In this document: in pieces, positions 53,240 through 62,239 of the stretch
How the letters are laid out: the number at the start of each line of letters is the position of its first letter
Numbering within the stretch: position 1 is the first letter of the stretch
Source: Candidatus Methanohalarchaeum thermophilum
GTDB lineage: Archaea > Halobacteriota > Methanonatronarchaeia > Methanonatronarchaeales > Methanonatronarchaeaceae
Length of the DNA stretch: 64,000 nt
Reading direction: 5' to 3'
Assembly (NCBI GenBank): GCA_001914405.1
Contig: MSDW01000001.1
Span: forward strand, 744,001 to 808,000
Notes under the pieces: generated by a model
What the model was told of the DNA's origin: nothing
The model's input: the letters and a program-made list of their open reading frames with translations, nothing else
Database searches by the model: none
Program-made: the position numbers and the translations under genes

Positions 53240-54250
53240 ATGTCTCTGAGGTTACTAGAGGTTTATCACCCAAAGACTACTGATAGAGTAAAAGATATTT
53301 TGAGCGATATTCCTTTCATAGACATTAAAGAAGAAGTTAAATCTATTGAAGAAGGTGAAATAGTTGTTTCTAGGATTTTACTAGATGCCAAGCAAAGTGA
53401 AGAAGCTATAGATATACTTAAAAATAAATTAAAGGGATTTGAAGAATTTAGGATAAATATTTATCCAATTGAAGCTTCTATACCTCGCCCAGAAAAAGGA
53501 GAAAGAGAATGGGAACTAGAAAAAAAGTCCGATAGAGTCTCCATGGAGGAATTATATCAAAACATAACAGACGAAACCGAGGTATCCAATCAATATATAG
53601 TTACCGTTGCAATAGCAGCTATCGTTGCCTCAGTTGGCGTTCTTTACAACGATGTAGCAGTAATAATTGGATCAATGGTAATAGCTCCATTATTCACTCC
53701 TAGCATGGGATTATCTCTCGCTACATCGCTAGGAGATTATAAACTCGCTAAAAAATCAATTAAAACCGCAGTAGTTGGCTTCTTGATTCCTATACTCATA
53801 GGAATAATTTTTGGTTTACTGTTTGAGATAAATAAATCCAGCCCTCAAATAGCTTCCAGAACTAGTATCAATCTTTTATATATATTACTAGCAATTTCAT
53901 CCGGAATCGCAGGCTCACTATCAACAACAAAAGGAGTATCACAAGCCCTAGTAGGTGTAATGATAGCTGTTGCCCTTCTCCCTCCTTTAGTTGTTTTTGG
54001 AATACTGGCAGGAGCAACATACTGGATTCCCGCCTTTGGTTCCGGCCTATTATTTTTAGTAAACTTTGTAGGAATAAATCTAGCTGGAGTTATAACATTC
54101 GCCTTTCAGAAAATTTGGCCAGAAAAATGGTGGGAAAAAAGAAAGGCCAAAAAAACTGTAAGAAAAGTCATTGTAATATGGATAATTTTAATACTAATTT
54201 TAGCGCTCTTAATACAAGTCTACAGAACTTACTTTCTAGTACCACCATAA
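53240..54250 (+). CDS. DUF389/TIGR00341 family membrane protein
   Basis: 336 residues. A cytoplasmic ferredoxin-like N-terminal domain (residues 1-110) is followed by the DUF389 membrane domain with NQYIVTVAIAAIVASVGVLY, VIIGSMVIAPLFTPSMGLSL and KGVSQALVGVMIAVALLPPL. Five to six helices and a basic tail end it. Family members are widespread in archaea and their function is not known. It is intact and on the chromosome. Confidence 0.85.
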   Translation: MSLRLLEVYHPKTTDRVKDILSDIPFIDIKEEVKSIEEGEIVVSRILLDAKQSEEAIDILKNKLKGFEEFRINIYPIEASIPRPEKGEREWELEKKSDRVSMEELYQNITDETEVSNQYIVTVAIAAIVASVGVLYNDVAVIIGSMVIAPLFTPSMGLSLATSLGDYKLAKKSIKTAVVGFLIPILIGIIFGLLFEINKSSPQIASRTSINLLYILLAISSGIAGSLSTTKGVSQALVGVMIAVALLPPLVVFGILAGATYWIPAFGSGLLFLVNFVGINLAGVITFAFQKIWPEKWWEKRKAKKTVRKVIVIWIILILILALLIQVYRTYFLVPP

Positions 54251-54280
54251 CCTAGATTTAATTTCTCTTTTTTATCTATT

Positions 54281-54331
54281 TGACTGAGAAGACACCTTCC
54301 TAAATTTTTTGATTAGGTAGGGGTAGTTCAC
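54281..54331 (+). repeat. Hairpin repeat, copy C
   Basis: Plus strand: TGACTGAGAAGACACCTT, stem CCTAAATTTTTTGATTAGG, then TAGGGGTAGTTCAC. It begins 30 nt after the DUF389 gene ends. Confidence 0.65.
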
Positions 54332-54509
54332 TGAAAGATATGAAATAATATCTAGTATCCCATGAAACTTCAGTTTATAGGGAATAAATATATCTGTTGT
54401 GAATAACTTAACTATGTAATAATAAGAATAAAGATACGAAATTTAATAAATCTAAAGAGTATTCTTAGTTCCTAAGAATTTAGTTTGTTGATTGAAAATG
54501 GGGTCTTTA

Positions 54510-54854
54510 ATGAAGATTAATTGCTTGGAAAGTTATGGTGAATTTGACTATAATGAGTGGAGTATATTAAGTTTATTAGATGAAAGAGATAAGAAGTACA
54601 CTGAACTATGTGAGGGATTGGATCTTTCTAAGCCTACTGTTTCTAAGACCCTTAAGAAATTATCTGATAGAAATTTAGTAAAGAAACTAGATAATGCTCA
54701 GGATAATAGAGTAAAAATTTATAGTATAAGTAAGAAGGGCCGGGATGAGTTTGAGAAAGCTAGAAAAATGGTTAAGATGGAATTAAAGCTATTAAAATGC
54801 GATATTGAAAAGGAGATTATGAGGCTGGAGTATAGAGATAAAGAATTTGACTAA
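54510..54854 (+). CDS. MarR/ArsR-like winged helix-turn-helix protein
   Basis: 114 residues from ATG 54510 (MKINCLESYGEFDYNEWSIL); the frame also opens at 54492. The helix-turn-helix is SKPTVSKTLKKLSDRNLVKK followed by a wing with DNRVKIYSISKKGRDEF. The C-terminal helix LKLLKCDIEKEIMRLEYRDK suits dimerisation. A MarR-type transcription regulator is likely. The regulated genes are not evident; the nearest are the DUF389 gene upstream and the histidine kinase 750 bp downstream. Confidence 0.75.
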   Translation: MKINCLESYGEFDYNEWSILSLLDERDKKYTELCEGLDLSKPTVSKTLKKLSDRNLVKKLDNAQDNRVKIYSISKKGRDEFEKARKMVKMELKLLKCDIEKEIMRLEYRDKEFD

Positions 54855-55339
54855 CGGCATCAAATTTATCTTTTTTGGGTTTGTGGGGGAGTGTATGTTC
54901 TGGTTTTTTGGGGTGGGGGATATGTGGGGTTTTCTTGGATAGAATGTTTTGTTTTTAGGGTTTATATGGTTTTTAGGAGTAATTTGGGGGTTTTTGGTAG
55001 TTGGTTGGGTTTGTTTGTTTTATTTAAAAGTTGTTTTATGTTTTTTGGGGTATTTTGGCTGTGTTAAGGGCTTTGAGGCTCTTTATTGTATAAGGTGTGT
55101 TTTGGGGGGTTTTGAAGCTTTTTGGGGTAGGGTTTTAGTGGTTGGTGTAGGAGTTACTGGGAGGAGGATATGTGGGGCCTTTTCTGAGGGTTAGGTTAAT
55201 ATGTGGGTTTTTGTGTTTGTCCTGATCCAAGTCTTCTTCTAGGAGTAAAGGGTTTTAGGTGTTGATTTAGGTGTATTGAGAGAAGCTTCCTCTCCTGGGA
55301 TGGAAGAAAGAAGACTTCACTCTGGATAAGGATTACATG
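54855..55339. other. G/T-rich non-coding region
   Basis: The plus strand is G/T-biased to about 55195. The ORF spanning 54949-55194 is a by-product of that bias. A GAGAGAAGCTTCCTCTC segment at 55279-55295 forms a short hairpin similar in type to the repeats nearby. Confidence 0.3.
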
Positions 55340-55392
55340 GTTACATGGAAGCTTGGTTTCTAAGTCTCTGATTTAGGTGGGGTTTCACTTCA
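55340..55392 (+). repeat. Hairpin repeat, copy D
   Basis: Plus strand: GAAGCTTGGTTTCTAAGTCTCT, then GATTTAGGTGGGGTTTCACTTCAC. A closely related copy E follows about 100 bp downstream. Confidence 0.6.
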
Positions 55393-55488
55393 CTAACAAA
55401 TAAAAATCTAGATAGATAATAGAACTAATTCTGGTCTAGCTTTTTCTAGTCATATAGAGGATCTAGATAAAGATTTCATTAAGTCAGT

Positions 55489-55533
55489 TGGTTGAAAAAT
55501 CTTCCCTAATCTCCGGTTGGACAGGGTAGTTAC
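55489..55533 (+). repeat. Hairpin repeat, copy E
   Basis: Plus strand: GGTTGAAAAATCTT, then CCCTAATCTCCGGTTGGACAGGG as a weak stem, then GTAGTTAC. The most diverged copy. It lies about 70 bp before the histidine kinase gene. Confidence 0.5.
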
Positions 55534-55602
55534 CTTGGGAAATCTGGTTATCTTTATCATGTATGAGATTTTAAGTATAGGAAGGAAGAAAGGGAGCAAA
55601 AT

Positions 55603-56538
55603 GTGGTATCGAGATTAAGAAAACGTCTTAAGAATATCCAAGAATTCAAAGATCCTAAGATAATAGCCTTGTTATCGTCATTTGTATTATTAATTTGGAC
55701 TGTAGAATCACTGATCGGGTTTTTATTTATATATAACGATTCTTTTTTAAATATATGGTTTTTAAATCCGCCTGTTGGTAGTTTATATATGAAATCTACT
55801 CTAATCATATTATTTTTAACATTTAGTTACCTAATCACTTTAATTATAAAATTTAAAAACAAATCTGAAAAAGAGGCTTGGAAAAAAGTTGGTTTATTTA
55901 ATTCTCTTCTAACGCATGATATTAGAAATAAATTTCAGGTTATAATGGGGTATCTTGATATTGTCTCTGAGGAATCGGATCTATCAAAGAAAAATAATGA
56001 AAGAATAAAAAAAGCTTTAAGTTCTATCGACGAGGTACTGGCCTTGGCAGATAAAGTAAAAAATATTACACAAGAAATTAAACCCGAGGAACTAGAAGAA
56101 ATAGATTCAAGTCAAATAAAGTTGGCAATACAAGATATATTAGAAAAAAGGAAGGTAAAAGCAAAACAAAATAATATTAACCTTAGATTCAAGGAAAAAA
56201 ATATAAAATCGACTATCAGAGCAAATTCTTACATAAAAGAGATAATCGAAAATCTAATCGATAATGCTATAACACATTCAGATGGAGATAATGTTTTGGT
56301 CAAACTAAAAGAAAACGAAAAAAATCTAATATTAATTGTAGAAGACGATGGAAAAGGTATACCTAGAGAAGAGAAAGACAAAATATTCGAATTAGATTAC
56401 ACAAATAAGACAAGTTCAGGGGGATTTGGTTTAGCAACAATTAAAAAAATAATAAATGCATTTGATGGAAGAATAGAGGTAAAAGACTCAGATTTAGGCG
56501 GAGCGAAATTTGAAGTTTATTTTAATCGAGTGAAGTGA
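55603..56538 (+). CDS. Sensor histidine kinase
   Basis: 311 residues. Two N-terminal membrane helices (residues about 20-85, IIALLSSFVLLIWTVESLIG and STLIILFLTFSYLITLIIKF) lead to the dimerisation domain with the phospho-His in SLLTHDIRNKFQVIMGYLDI. The ATPase domain has the N box (ENLIDNAITHSDGDNVLVKL), G1 (VEDDGKGIPREE) and G2 (TSSGGFGLATIKK). No separate sensor or response-regulator gene is adjacent, so the partner is elsewhere. It starts at GTG and ends 8 nt into a hairpin repeat (copy F). Confidence 0.85.
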   Translation: MVSRLRKRLKNIQEFKDPKIIALLSSFVLLIWTVESLIGFLFIYNDSFLNIWFLNPPVGSLYMKSTLIILFLTFSYLITLIIKFKNKSEKEAWKKVGLFNSLLTHDIRNKFQVIMGYLDIVSEESDLSKKNNERIKKALSSIDEVLALADKVKNITQEIKPEELEEIDSSQIKLAIQDILEKRKVKAKQNNINLRFKEKNIKSTIRANSYIKEIIENLIDNAITHSDGDNVLVKLKENEKNLILIVEDDGKGIPREEKDKIFELDYTNKTSSGGFGLATIKKIINAFDGRIEVKDSDLGGAKFEVYFNRVK

Positions 56539-56570
56539 CCCCTACCTGAATCAAAGATTTAGGAGGGCCT
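56530..56570 (-). repeat. Hairpin repeat, copy F
   Basis: Minus strand: GGCCCTCCTAAATC-TTT-GATTCAGG stem, then TAGGGGTCACTTCAC. It forms the downstream boundary of the GC-rich segment to its right. Its first bases overlap the end of the histidine kinase gene. Confidence 0.6.
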
Positions 56571-56908
56571 TTATTTGTGAATACTCATCTATAAGGGGAG
56601 TTTTTTTTGTTCCATTGGGTTTGTCTCATAGACCTGGTCAGCAAGGGAACTTGCGCTTTGTGTGAAGAATTGGATTAGGGCTAAGGCAAAGGCAAAGAAG
56701 CCCCTAAATTAGCTATACAATGGCTTCTCTTATTTCTTAATGGTTGCTCCACACCAGCCACTAGGAAACTTACTCCCGAGCTGTTTCGGGGTTACCCTAT
56801 GGAGATTTCTTTGGCCAAATTGGGCGATTTAGGTGGCCTCGTTTGTTTGTTCAAGGCAGAACGCCTAACTGCCGGAACTTAATTGGTCTTAGAACCATTG
56901 GACATTTG
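56571..56908 (-). other. GC-rich segment between hairpin repeats F and G
   Basis: Richer in G+C than its surroundings. Minus-strand hairpins include CCCGA-AACAGC-TCGGG (near 56780) and GGCAGTTAGGCGTTCTGCC (56852-56870). No ORF. It is the counterpart of 1218-1612: same repeat arms on both sides, same orientation, but different interior sequence. It could be a structured RNA or the interior of a decayed insertion sequence. Confidence 0.35.
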
Positions 56909-56964
56909 TGGTTGATTCATCCTCAACCTAATCAAGAGATTAGGAGAGAGGTCTTCTCAACCAC
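56909..56964 (-). repeat. Hairpin repeat, copy G
   Basis: Minus strand: GTGGTTGAGAAGACC, stem CCTAATCTCTTGATTAGG, then TTGAGGATGAATCAACC. It is nearly identical to copy I (1613-1668) in its GTGGTTGAGAAGACCTCTC left arm. Confidence 0.65.
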
Positions 56965-57038
56965 TAAGATAAAATAAACCCAAAAAAACAAAAATTACTT
57001 AAGTTCACCTTACAAAAAAACATTTGAGGTTAATTTAA

Positions 57039-57245
57039 GTGCCTGCATCTTGCCCGTTAGTAGGATGTGATTACACTGGCAAAGACAATAAAGACCTAGT
57101 AGAACATGCTAAAGAACACCATATAGATCTGGTAGAAGCTTTAAGACAAGAAAAGCATGAGAAAGAACTTGAAGACCTAATAGAAAAGGCAAGAGAAAAA
57201 AACCCCGAATTTGTAGAAAAACTAGAAAAAGAAGTTTCAGAGTAA
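57039..57245 (+). CDS. Small C2H2-type zinc protein (DUF1059-like)
   Basis: 68 residues from GTG: MPASCPLVGCDYTGKDNKDL, then VEHAKEHHIDLVEALRQEKH, giving Cys-x4-Cys and His-x3-His spacing. A Lys/Glu-rich helix follows. It is similar in design to the small protein at 52514. Stand-alone gene; function unknown. Confidence 0.7.
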   Translation: MPASCPLVGCDYTGKDNKDLVEHAKEHHIDLVEALRQEKHEKELEDLIEKAREKNPEFVEKLEKEVSE

Positions 57246-57450
57246 ACTCTAAGTCCTAAGGATAAAATTCTTAGTGTGCTTACTCAAAAATAGATTTTTT
57301 TAATTTTTTACCATATTATATTCTTTAATTGGCATAGAAAAGATTGCTAAATATCTAATATAGAATATGATGAAGGTCAAAGTAGATTAAATCTCAATTG
57401 TAAGCAAACTTATCGTTTGTTAGGGCTGGGACCTCTTCCTTTAAGGGTAA

Positions 57451-57540
57451 AATAGATACTAGTATATCTTAGAAAATAAAATAAAATAAAATAAAATAAA
57501 ATAAAGATACTAGTATATCTTAGAAAATAAAATAAAGTAT
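57451..57540 (+). repeat. Tandem duplication with an AAAAT-type microsatellite
   Basis: AGATACTAGTATATCTTAGA with the following AAATAAAATAAA occurs twice, at about 57450 and 57505. Between them the ATAAA pentamer repeats about seven times. It lies just before the nitrilase gene, where it could alter promoter spacing by slippage. Confidence 0.65.
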
Positions 57541-57586
57541 AACGGCCACTTTTGAGTTGAAGCAATTAGGAGATATATTAAGTAGT

Positions 57587-58354
57587 ATGAAAGTTGGTAT
57601 ACTTCAATTAAATGTGAATGAAGAAAAGGAATCTAATCTCCGTAAAGTTAGCGAGATTGCTGAGGAAAAGGTAGAAGACGATTTGGATGTATTGATTTTA
57701 CCTGAACTATGGTCTACGGATGTCGATTTTAGTGATTTTGATAAATTAAAGGAAGAAATTCCAGGCAAAACTACTGACATGTTATCTAGTATAGCGGAAT
57801 CGATGGATTTATATGTTATAGGAGGGAGTATAGTCGAGTCAAAGAATGCTTCGCTATACAATTCCTGTGTTGTTTTTGATCGGGACGGTGAGATTCGGGA
57901 TATCTATAGAAAGATGCATCTTTTCTCCCATTTTGGAGAGGATGAGGTTCTTTCTCCAGGTGATGACTTAAGTATTTTTAAACTTGGTTCGATTAAGGCT
58001 GCTGTAGGAATATGCTATGATTTAAGATTTCCCTTATTTTTTGATAAATTAATAAAAAGAGGTGTAAAACTTATTTTTTTACCTGCAGCTTGGCCTGAGG
58101 CTAGGAAATATCATTGGAGGGTATTAAATAGGTCGAGGGCAATTGAAAACCAGGTTTATTTTATTTCATGTAATAGGGTGGGGTTTTTTGAGGGAAAGAG
58201 ATTCTTTGGTAAGAGCATGGTTGTGGATCCATGGGGAAGGGTTGAGGAGATTGGTGCAGAAAAAGAACAGTTTTTGACGACTGAGATAGATCTAGGTTTA
58301 GTAGATGAGGTTAGAAAGGAGTTTAATACAATTAAAGACTCAAAACTGGGTTAA
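57587..58354 (+). CDS. Carbon-nitrogen hydrolase (nitrilase superfamily)
   Basis: 255 residues from ATG 57587 (MKVGILQLNVNEEKESNLRK); the frame also opens at TTG 57557. The catalytic Glu is in LDVLILPELWS, the Lys in YRKMHLFSHF and the Cys in AAVGICYDLRFP, the full E-K-C triad. RSRAIENQVYFISCNRVGFF and SMVVDPWGRVEEIGA complete the fold. Such enzymes hydrolyse amide or nitrile bonds; many archaeal ones resemble omega-amidases. The substrate is not determined by the sequence. Confidence 0.88.
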   Translation: MKVGILQLNVNEEKESNLRKVSEIAEEKVEDDLDVLILPELWSTDVDFSDFDKLKEEIPGKTTDMLSSIAESMDLYVIGGSIVESKNASLYNSCVVFDRDGEIRDIYRKMHLFSHFGEDEVLSPGDDLSIFKLGSIKAAVGICYDLRFPLFFDKLIKRGVKLIFLPAAWPEARKYHWRVLNRSRAIENQVYFISCNRVGFFEGKRFFGKSMVVDPWGRVEEIGAEKEQFLTTEIDLGLVDEVRKEFNTIKDSKLG

Positions 58355-58581
58355 TTAGTTTTTATATTGGCTTATTTTATTTTATTTTATAGCTGTATTA
58401 AAACCCACTGATTGATTTCTTAATTAAATTCAGGCTCTAAGGTTTTTTTATTTTCCTACAGAATAGATCCTCACTCTTTATTGAATATGCTCAGTTCTGA
58501 TTAAAAAAAGAAATAGATATGGGAATTGTTTTTTCCTGTTGTCATTAATTGTCTCTGGTTAGTTGCTTTATGGTCTCTATT

Positions 58582-58869
58582 CTATTCTTTTTCTATCATC
58601 TTGAAGAATACTGATGTGAGAGCTTTTCTCTCTCCTTTGTCTGCAACTGCCCACATATCTTTTAGAAGTTCTTCTTCTGGTGTAGCTGGACAAACTTTTT
58701 CAGAAAGAAAATCAGCGAAAGATTCTGAGACTTCCTCTATCTCTTCATCGGTTAATCCGAATTCTTTTGCTACCTGAACTCCTTCTTTTAGTGTTTCTGT
58801 GTATGTATCCCAGTCTTGCATAAAATCAAGAGCATCTAGACATTTTTCTTTAGTTTCCATTTCAACCAT
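58582..58869 (-). CDS. DUF3243-like small helical protein
   Basis: 95 residues from ATG 58869 (MVEMETKEKCLDALDFMQDW), with GAGGGA upstream. A Trp-x-x-YTETLKEGVQVAKEFGL segment, then EEIEEVSESFADFLSEKVCP and EEELLKDMWAVADKGERKAL, match the DUF3243 pattern of a compact helical protein. The function of the family is unknown. It is convergent with the nitrilase gene. Confidence 0.65.
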   Translation of the reverse strand: MVEMETKEKCLDALDFMQDWDTYTETLKEGVQVAKEFGLTDEEIEEVSESFADFLSEKVCPATPEEELLKDMWAVADKGERKALTSVFFKMIEKE

Positions 58870-59117
58870 TTTGTTATCCCTCAATAAGGATATCTCTATG
58901 TGATCATATATAAAAGGTTTCTTTTAAGATGGAATATTATAGGCAAAAAATAACTTCATCTAAATTGAAGATAATTTGGCATTTATTAATTTAGTTGTTT
59001 CCATAGCTAATGCGTAAACTATAAGAGCACTATTTAAAAATATTTAATAGGTAACATTTTTAATAGAAAATTTTTTGATTTCGATCGATTTATACTACTT
59101 TTTAGGAGACTTAGAAG

Positions 59118-59993
59118 TTGATTAATCAATTAGAGAAATTTAAAGAATATCTAAGGGTTAAAGAAGAGATCGATGGCTTTTCTTTTAATAGTGAAGTTAA
59201 AAAAAATTTTATGTCTTTAGTCGATGGAGATAAATTAAAAATTTTGGAAATTGGTTTTGGCCTAGGGTCAATGATCAAGCGATGTATTAAATGGGGCTTT
59301 TCCAGTGAAATTGAATATTGGGGTATCGATAAAAATGGGGAGTTAATTGAACCAGCAAAGAAAAATCTGGTAGATTTCTTGACAAATTATGGATTAAATT
59401 ACTATATAAATGGTGATCGAATTAAAGTAGATGATAATGTAAAAGTCGATGTTAGATTTTACCAGAGTGAACTCATGGATTTTAGAAGAAATAACTATTT
59501 CAACCTATTATTAGCGAATTCATTTTTTGATTTAGTAGATATAGATAAAAGCATTAAGAAGATATTGAGTTTATCAGAAAAAAATGCTATATTTTACTTT
59601 ACAATAAATTACGATGGTATAACTAGGTTTCTTCCATATGTTGATATTAAACTTGATAATAAAATAGAAAAAATTTACAATGGCTCGATGAATGATCTAA
59701 ATTGCAGATACGATCAAAGTAGGTCAGGCAGTTATCTCGTGGATTCATTGAAGAAACATAAATGTGAAATAAAAAATTTAGGGCCTTCAGATTGGGTTAT
59801 TAATCCTTCATTCGGTGAAAACGAAAAATACTTTCTTTTATACATACTTAATTTAATCCAAGAAACGGTCAGATCCCAAGATTCATTTGATGAAAGAACT
59901 GAAAAATGGTTTTCGAAGAGAAGACAACAAATAAAGAAAGAAGAGTTATTTTTTAGGGCCTGCAACCTTGATATGGTTGGTTATTTAAAATAA
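59118..59993 (+). CDS. SAM-dependent methyltransferase-like protein, first gene of the GTP cyclohydrolase cluster
   Basis: 291 residues from TTG with AGGAG upstream. Rossmann motif I is seen in KILEIGFGLGSMIKRCIKWG and the acidic strand-2 end in YWGIDKNGELIEP, then LLLANSFFDLVDIDKSIKKI. This is the class I methyltransferase fold. It starts the five-gene cluster 59118-63670, 21 nt before the next gene, so the substrate is probably a product of the neighbouring pathway, not a nucleic acid, but that is inferred from context. Confidence 0.7.
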   Translation: MINQLEKFKEYLRVKEEIDGFSFNSEVKKNFMSLVDGDKLKILEIGFGLGSMIKRCIKWGFSSEIEYWGIDKNGELIEPAKKNLVDFLTNYGLNYYINGDRIKVDDNVKVDVRFYQSELMDFRRNNYFNLLLANSFFDLVDIDKSIKKILSLSEKNAIFYFTINYDGITRFLPYVDIKLDNKIEKIYNGSMNDLNCRYDQSRSGSYLVDSLKKHKCEIKNLGPSDWVINPSFGENEKYFLLYILNLIQETVRSQDSFDERTEKWFSKRRQQIKKEELFFRACNLDMVGYLK

Positions 59994-60014
59994 GATCTTA
60001 GAGAGGATTAAATA

Positions 60015-61208
60015 ATGGAAAAACTATCACATGATGTATCAGTAAGACTTCCAACGGAATTTGGTAAATTTAGGCTTTACTTATATACTGATAAAGATGG
60101 AAGAGAACATCTTGCTTTGGTAATGGGAGATATAGAGGGAAGAGAAGATGTATTGACACGAGTACATTCTCAATGTATGACGGGAGATCTCTTTGGGTCG
60201 CTCAGATGTGATTGTCATTCTCAGTTTGAGTTATCTAAAGAGATTATAGCTGAAGAGGGCGAAGGGATTTTGATTTATTTGAGGCAAGAAGGAAGAGGAA
60301 TCGGATTGGAATCAAAGTTGAAGTCATACAACCTCCAGGATCAAGGATACGATACCGTAGATGCTAATAAGGCACTAGGTTTTGAGGCCGATATGAGAGA
60401 TTACGAAGTAGCTTCATTAATCTTAAAAGATCTAGGAGTTAAATCTATTCGACTGTTGTCAAATAACCCAGATAAATTAGATTCATTAAAAGAAAATGGA
60501 ATAAAGGTATCTGATAGGATCCCTATATACCCAAAGATAACTGAAGAAAATTACGATTACATTAAAACGAAAGAAGATAAAATGGACCATCTCTTGAATA
60601 TAGATGCCTTAAGTCCATTTATGAATAAAATCCAAAAAATATGTAGTTACTTCAACAAACAAATCGAGAAAAACAACGAATTAAGGATAGCAGGTTTTTT
60701 TGTTCAAGGAATCAATGGAAACATACCATCTTACTCGAATTTAAATAAAGATAAAAACCTTGAAGCCATTTACAGTCGATTGATCTCATGTTACGATGCA
60801 CATATCCCCGATAATAATCTTAATCTCTATGATAGCTTCACTGACAAAGAAGAGGGTCCATCTAAAGTTGTAAATAATAGAGACAATGGGGAACTCAGTA
60901 ACTTAGATGAAAAGACCAAGATCATAGAGGAATCGAAGGTCAAAGAAAATAAATCAGTAGTGGATCAACTAGAAAAGAAAGACATAAACTCAGTTTTAAT
61001 CCAGTCAAAGGATGTTTTAAATGAATTAATGGAAAAAAGGAGTATCGATTTTTTCATAACATTTTTAATTCCAAAGATGTTTCCGAAAGAAGTAGATAAA
61101 TTATCTATCAATAAAAAGGACTTTAAACCGCGTAGAGCAAGAGATATTCATTCTATCAAATTAGGGGATAATATAATTTACTATGGTTGCTTAGGGGAAC
61201 ATGATTAA
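60015..61208 (+). CDS. GTP cyclohydrolase II (RibA-like) fused to a RibD-reductase-like domain
   Basis: 397 residues. Residues 1-195 are a full GTP cyclohydrolase II: zinc ligands in RVHSQCMTGDLFGSLRCDCH, the catalytic LRQEGRGIGLESKL and ALGFEADMRDYEVAS. Residues about 210-397 recall the RibD C-terminal reductase fold (RIAGFFVQGINGNI; VLNELMEKRSIDFFITFLIP) but with little conservation, so it may be inactive or of altered specificity. Because archaea usually make riboflavin through GTP cyclohydrolase III, and ribosyl-pyrimidine enzymes are absent here, the product probably feeds the neighbouring PTPS-like enzyme. Confidence 0.75.
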   Translation: MEKLSHDVSVRLPTEFGKFRLYLYTDKDGREHLALVMGDIEGREDVLTRVHSQCMTGDLFGSLRCDCHSQFELSKEIIAEEGEGILIYLRQEGRGIGLESKLKSYNLQDQGYDTVDANKALGFEADMRDYEVASLILKDLGVKSIRLLSNNPDKLDSLKENGIKVSDRIPIYPKITEENYDYIKTKEDKMDHLLNIDALSPFMNKIQKICSYFNKQIEKNNELRIAGFFVQGINGNIPSYSNLNKDKNLEAIYSRLISCYDAHIPDNNLNLYDSFTDKEEGPSKVVNNRDNGELSNLDEKTKIIEESKVKENKSVVDQLEKKDINSVLIQSKDVLNELMEKRSIDFFITFLIPKMFPKEVDKLSINKKDFKPRRARDIHSIKLGDNIIYYGCLGEHD

Positions 61209-62239
61209 TGAAAAGAAGATCCTTATTTTTTATGCAACCAAAGGAGGTTAAAGTAAAAACTGAAGAAATAAAAAAACCTAAAGACGATGAATTACTGGTA
61301 GAGAATCTATTTTCCTTAATTAGTATTGGAACTGAAATGCTGGTTTACCGTAACGATTTACCAAAAAACCTCGAATTAACTCCACAACTAAAATCCATGG
61401 ACCAAGATTTCAATTACCCTATAAAATATGGATACTCATCAGTTGGAAAAGTAATAGAAGTTGGAACCGATCTAAGCACAGACCTTTTAGGCGAAAAAGT
61501 TATTGCATTTAATCCACACGAAACCCACTTCAAAAGTAAAATAAGCGACTTAGTTTTTTTGCCAGATAATATATCTCCAAGAGAAGCTGTGTTTCTACCT
61601 AATATGGAAACAGCCTTAAATCTAGTCCTAGATGGAAGACCTCTTATTGGAGAAAATGTGTTAGTAATAGGACAAGGAACTATTGGTCTATTAACTACAT
61701 CTATACTCAGCAAACTACATTTATCAAATTTAATCACAGTAGATAAATTTAAATTAAATAGAGTTTTTTCTCAACGCCTAGGAGCAGATAACTCGTTAGG
61801 ACCAGATCTAGACCAAGATCTAGGTCAAGAAAAGATATTTAATGGATTAAATTTATCTAAAAATAAATTTGATTTAACTTATGAGGTAACAGGAAACCCT
61901 AAGGCATTAGATCTGGCTGTAGACTTTACAGGATTTGAGGGGAGAATCGTAATAGGATCTTGGTATGGTAATAAGAAAGAAAAGGTTAAACTAGGAACAG
62001 AATTCCATAGGAACAGAATCAAAATCTTAAGTAGCCAGGTAAGCTCTATTAGGCCTGATATATCAAAAAGATGGGATAAAGATAGAAGAATAAATTTATC
62101 GCTAGATTTAATACAAGAAATAGATGTAAAAGAATTAATAACAGATGAATTTAGATTAAAAGAAGCTCAAAGAGCTTACAATAAAATAGAAAATAGAAAA
62201 AAAGATGTAGTTCAAATATTATTCAAATATGGGGGTTAA
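61208..62239 (+). CDS. Zinc-type medium-chain alcohol dehydrogenase-like protein
   Basis: 343 residues, starting at ATG overlapping the previous stop by one base. MDR layout: the N-terminal GroES-like part (LISIGTEMLVYRNDLPKNLE; KYGYSSVGKVIEVG) and the nucleotide-binding part with ENVLVIGQGTIGLLTTSILS. The Cys of classical zinc ADH sites is not seen, as in other bacteriochlorophyll-synthase/threonine-DH-like members. It should oxidise or reduce an alcohol or ketone in the shared pathway. The 3' end overlaps the PTPS-like frame by 4 bases. Confidence 0.75.
   Translation: MKRRSLFFMQPKEVKVKTEEIKKPKDDELLVENLFSLISIGTEMLVYRNDLPKNLELTPQLKSMDQDFNYPIKYGYSSVGKVIEVGTDLSTDLLGEKVIAFNPHETHFKSKISDLVFLPDNISPREAVFLPNMETALNLVLDGRPLIGENVLVIGQGTIGLLTTSILSKLHLSNLITVDKFKLNRVFSQRLGADNSLGPDLDQDLGQEKIFNGLNLSKNKFDLTYEVTGNPKALDLAVDFTGFEGRIVIGSWYGNKKEKVKLGTEFHRNRIKILSSQVSSIRPDISKRWDKDRRINLSLDLIQEIDVKELITDEFRLKEAQRAYNKIENRKKDVVQILFKYGG

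Noticed and set aside
54949-55194. 81-codon plus-strand ORF rich in Gly, Val, Phe and Cys
   Set aside because: It follows from the G/T strand bias of the region, with no ribosome binding site.
57470-57535. Possible CRISPR-like array
   Set aside because: The unit is a 5-bp tandem repeat inside a duplicated palindrome, with no spacers.
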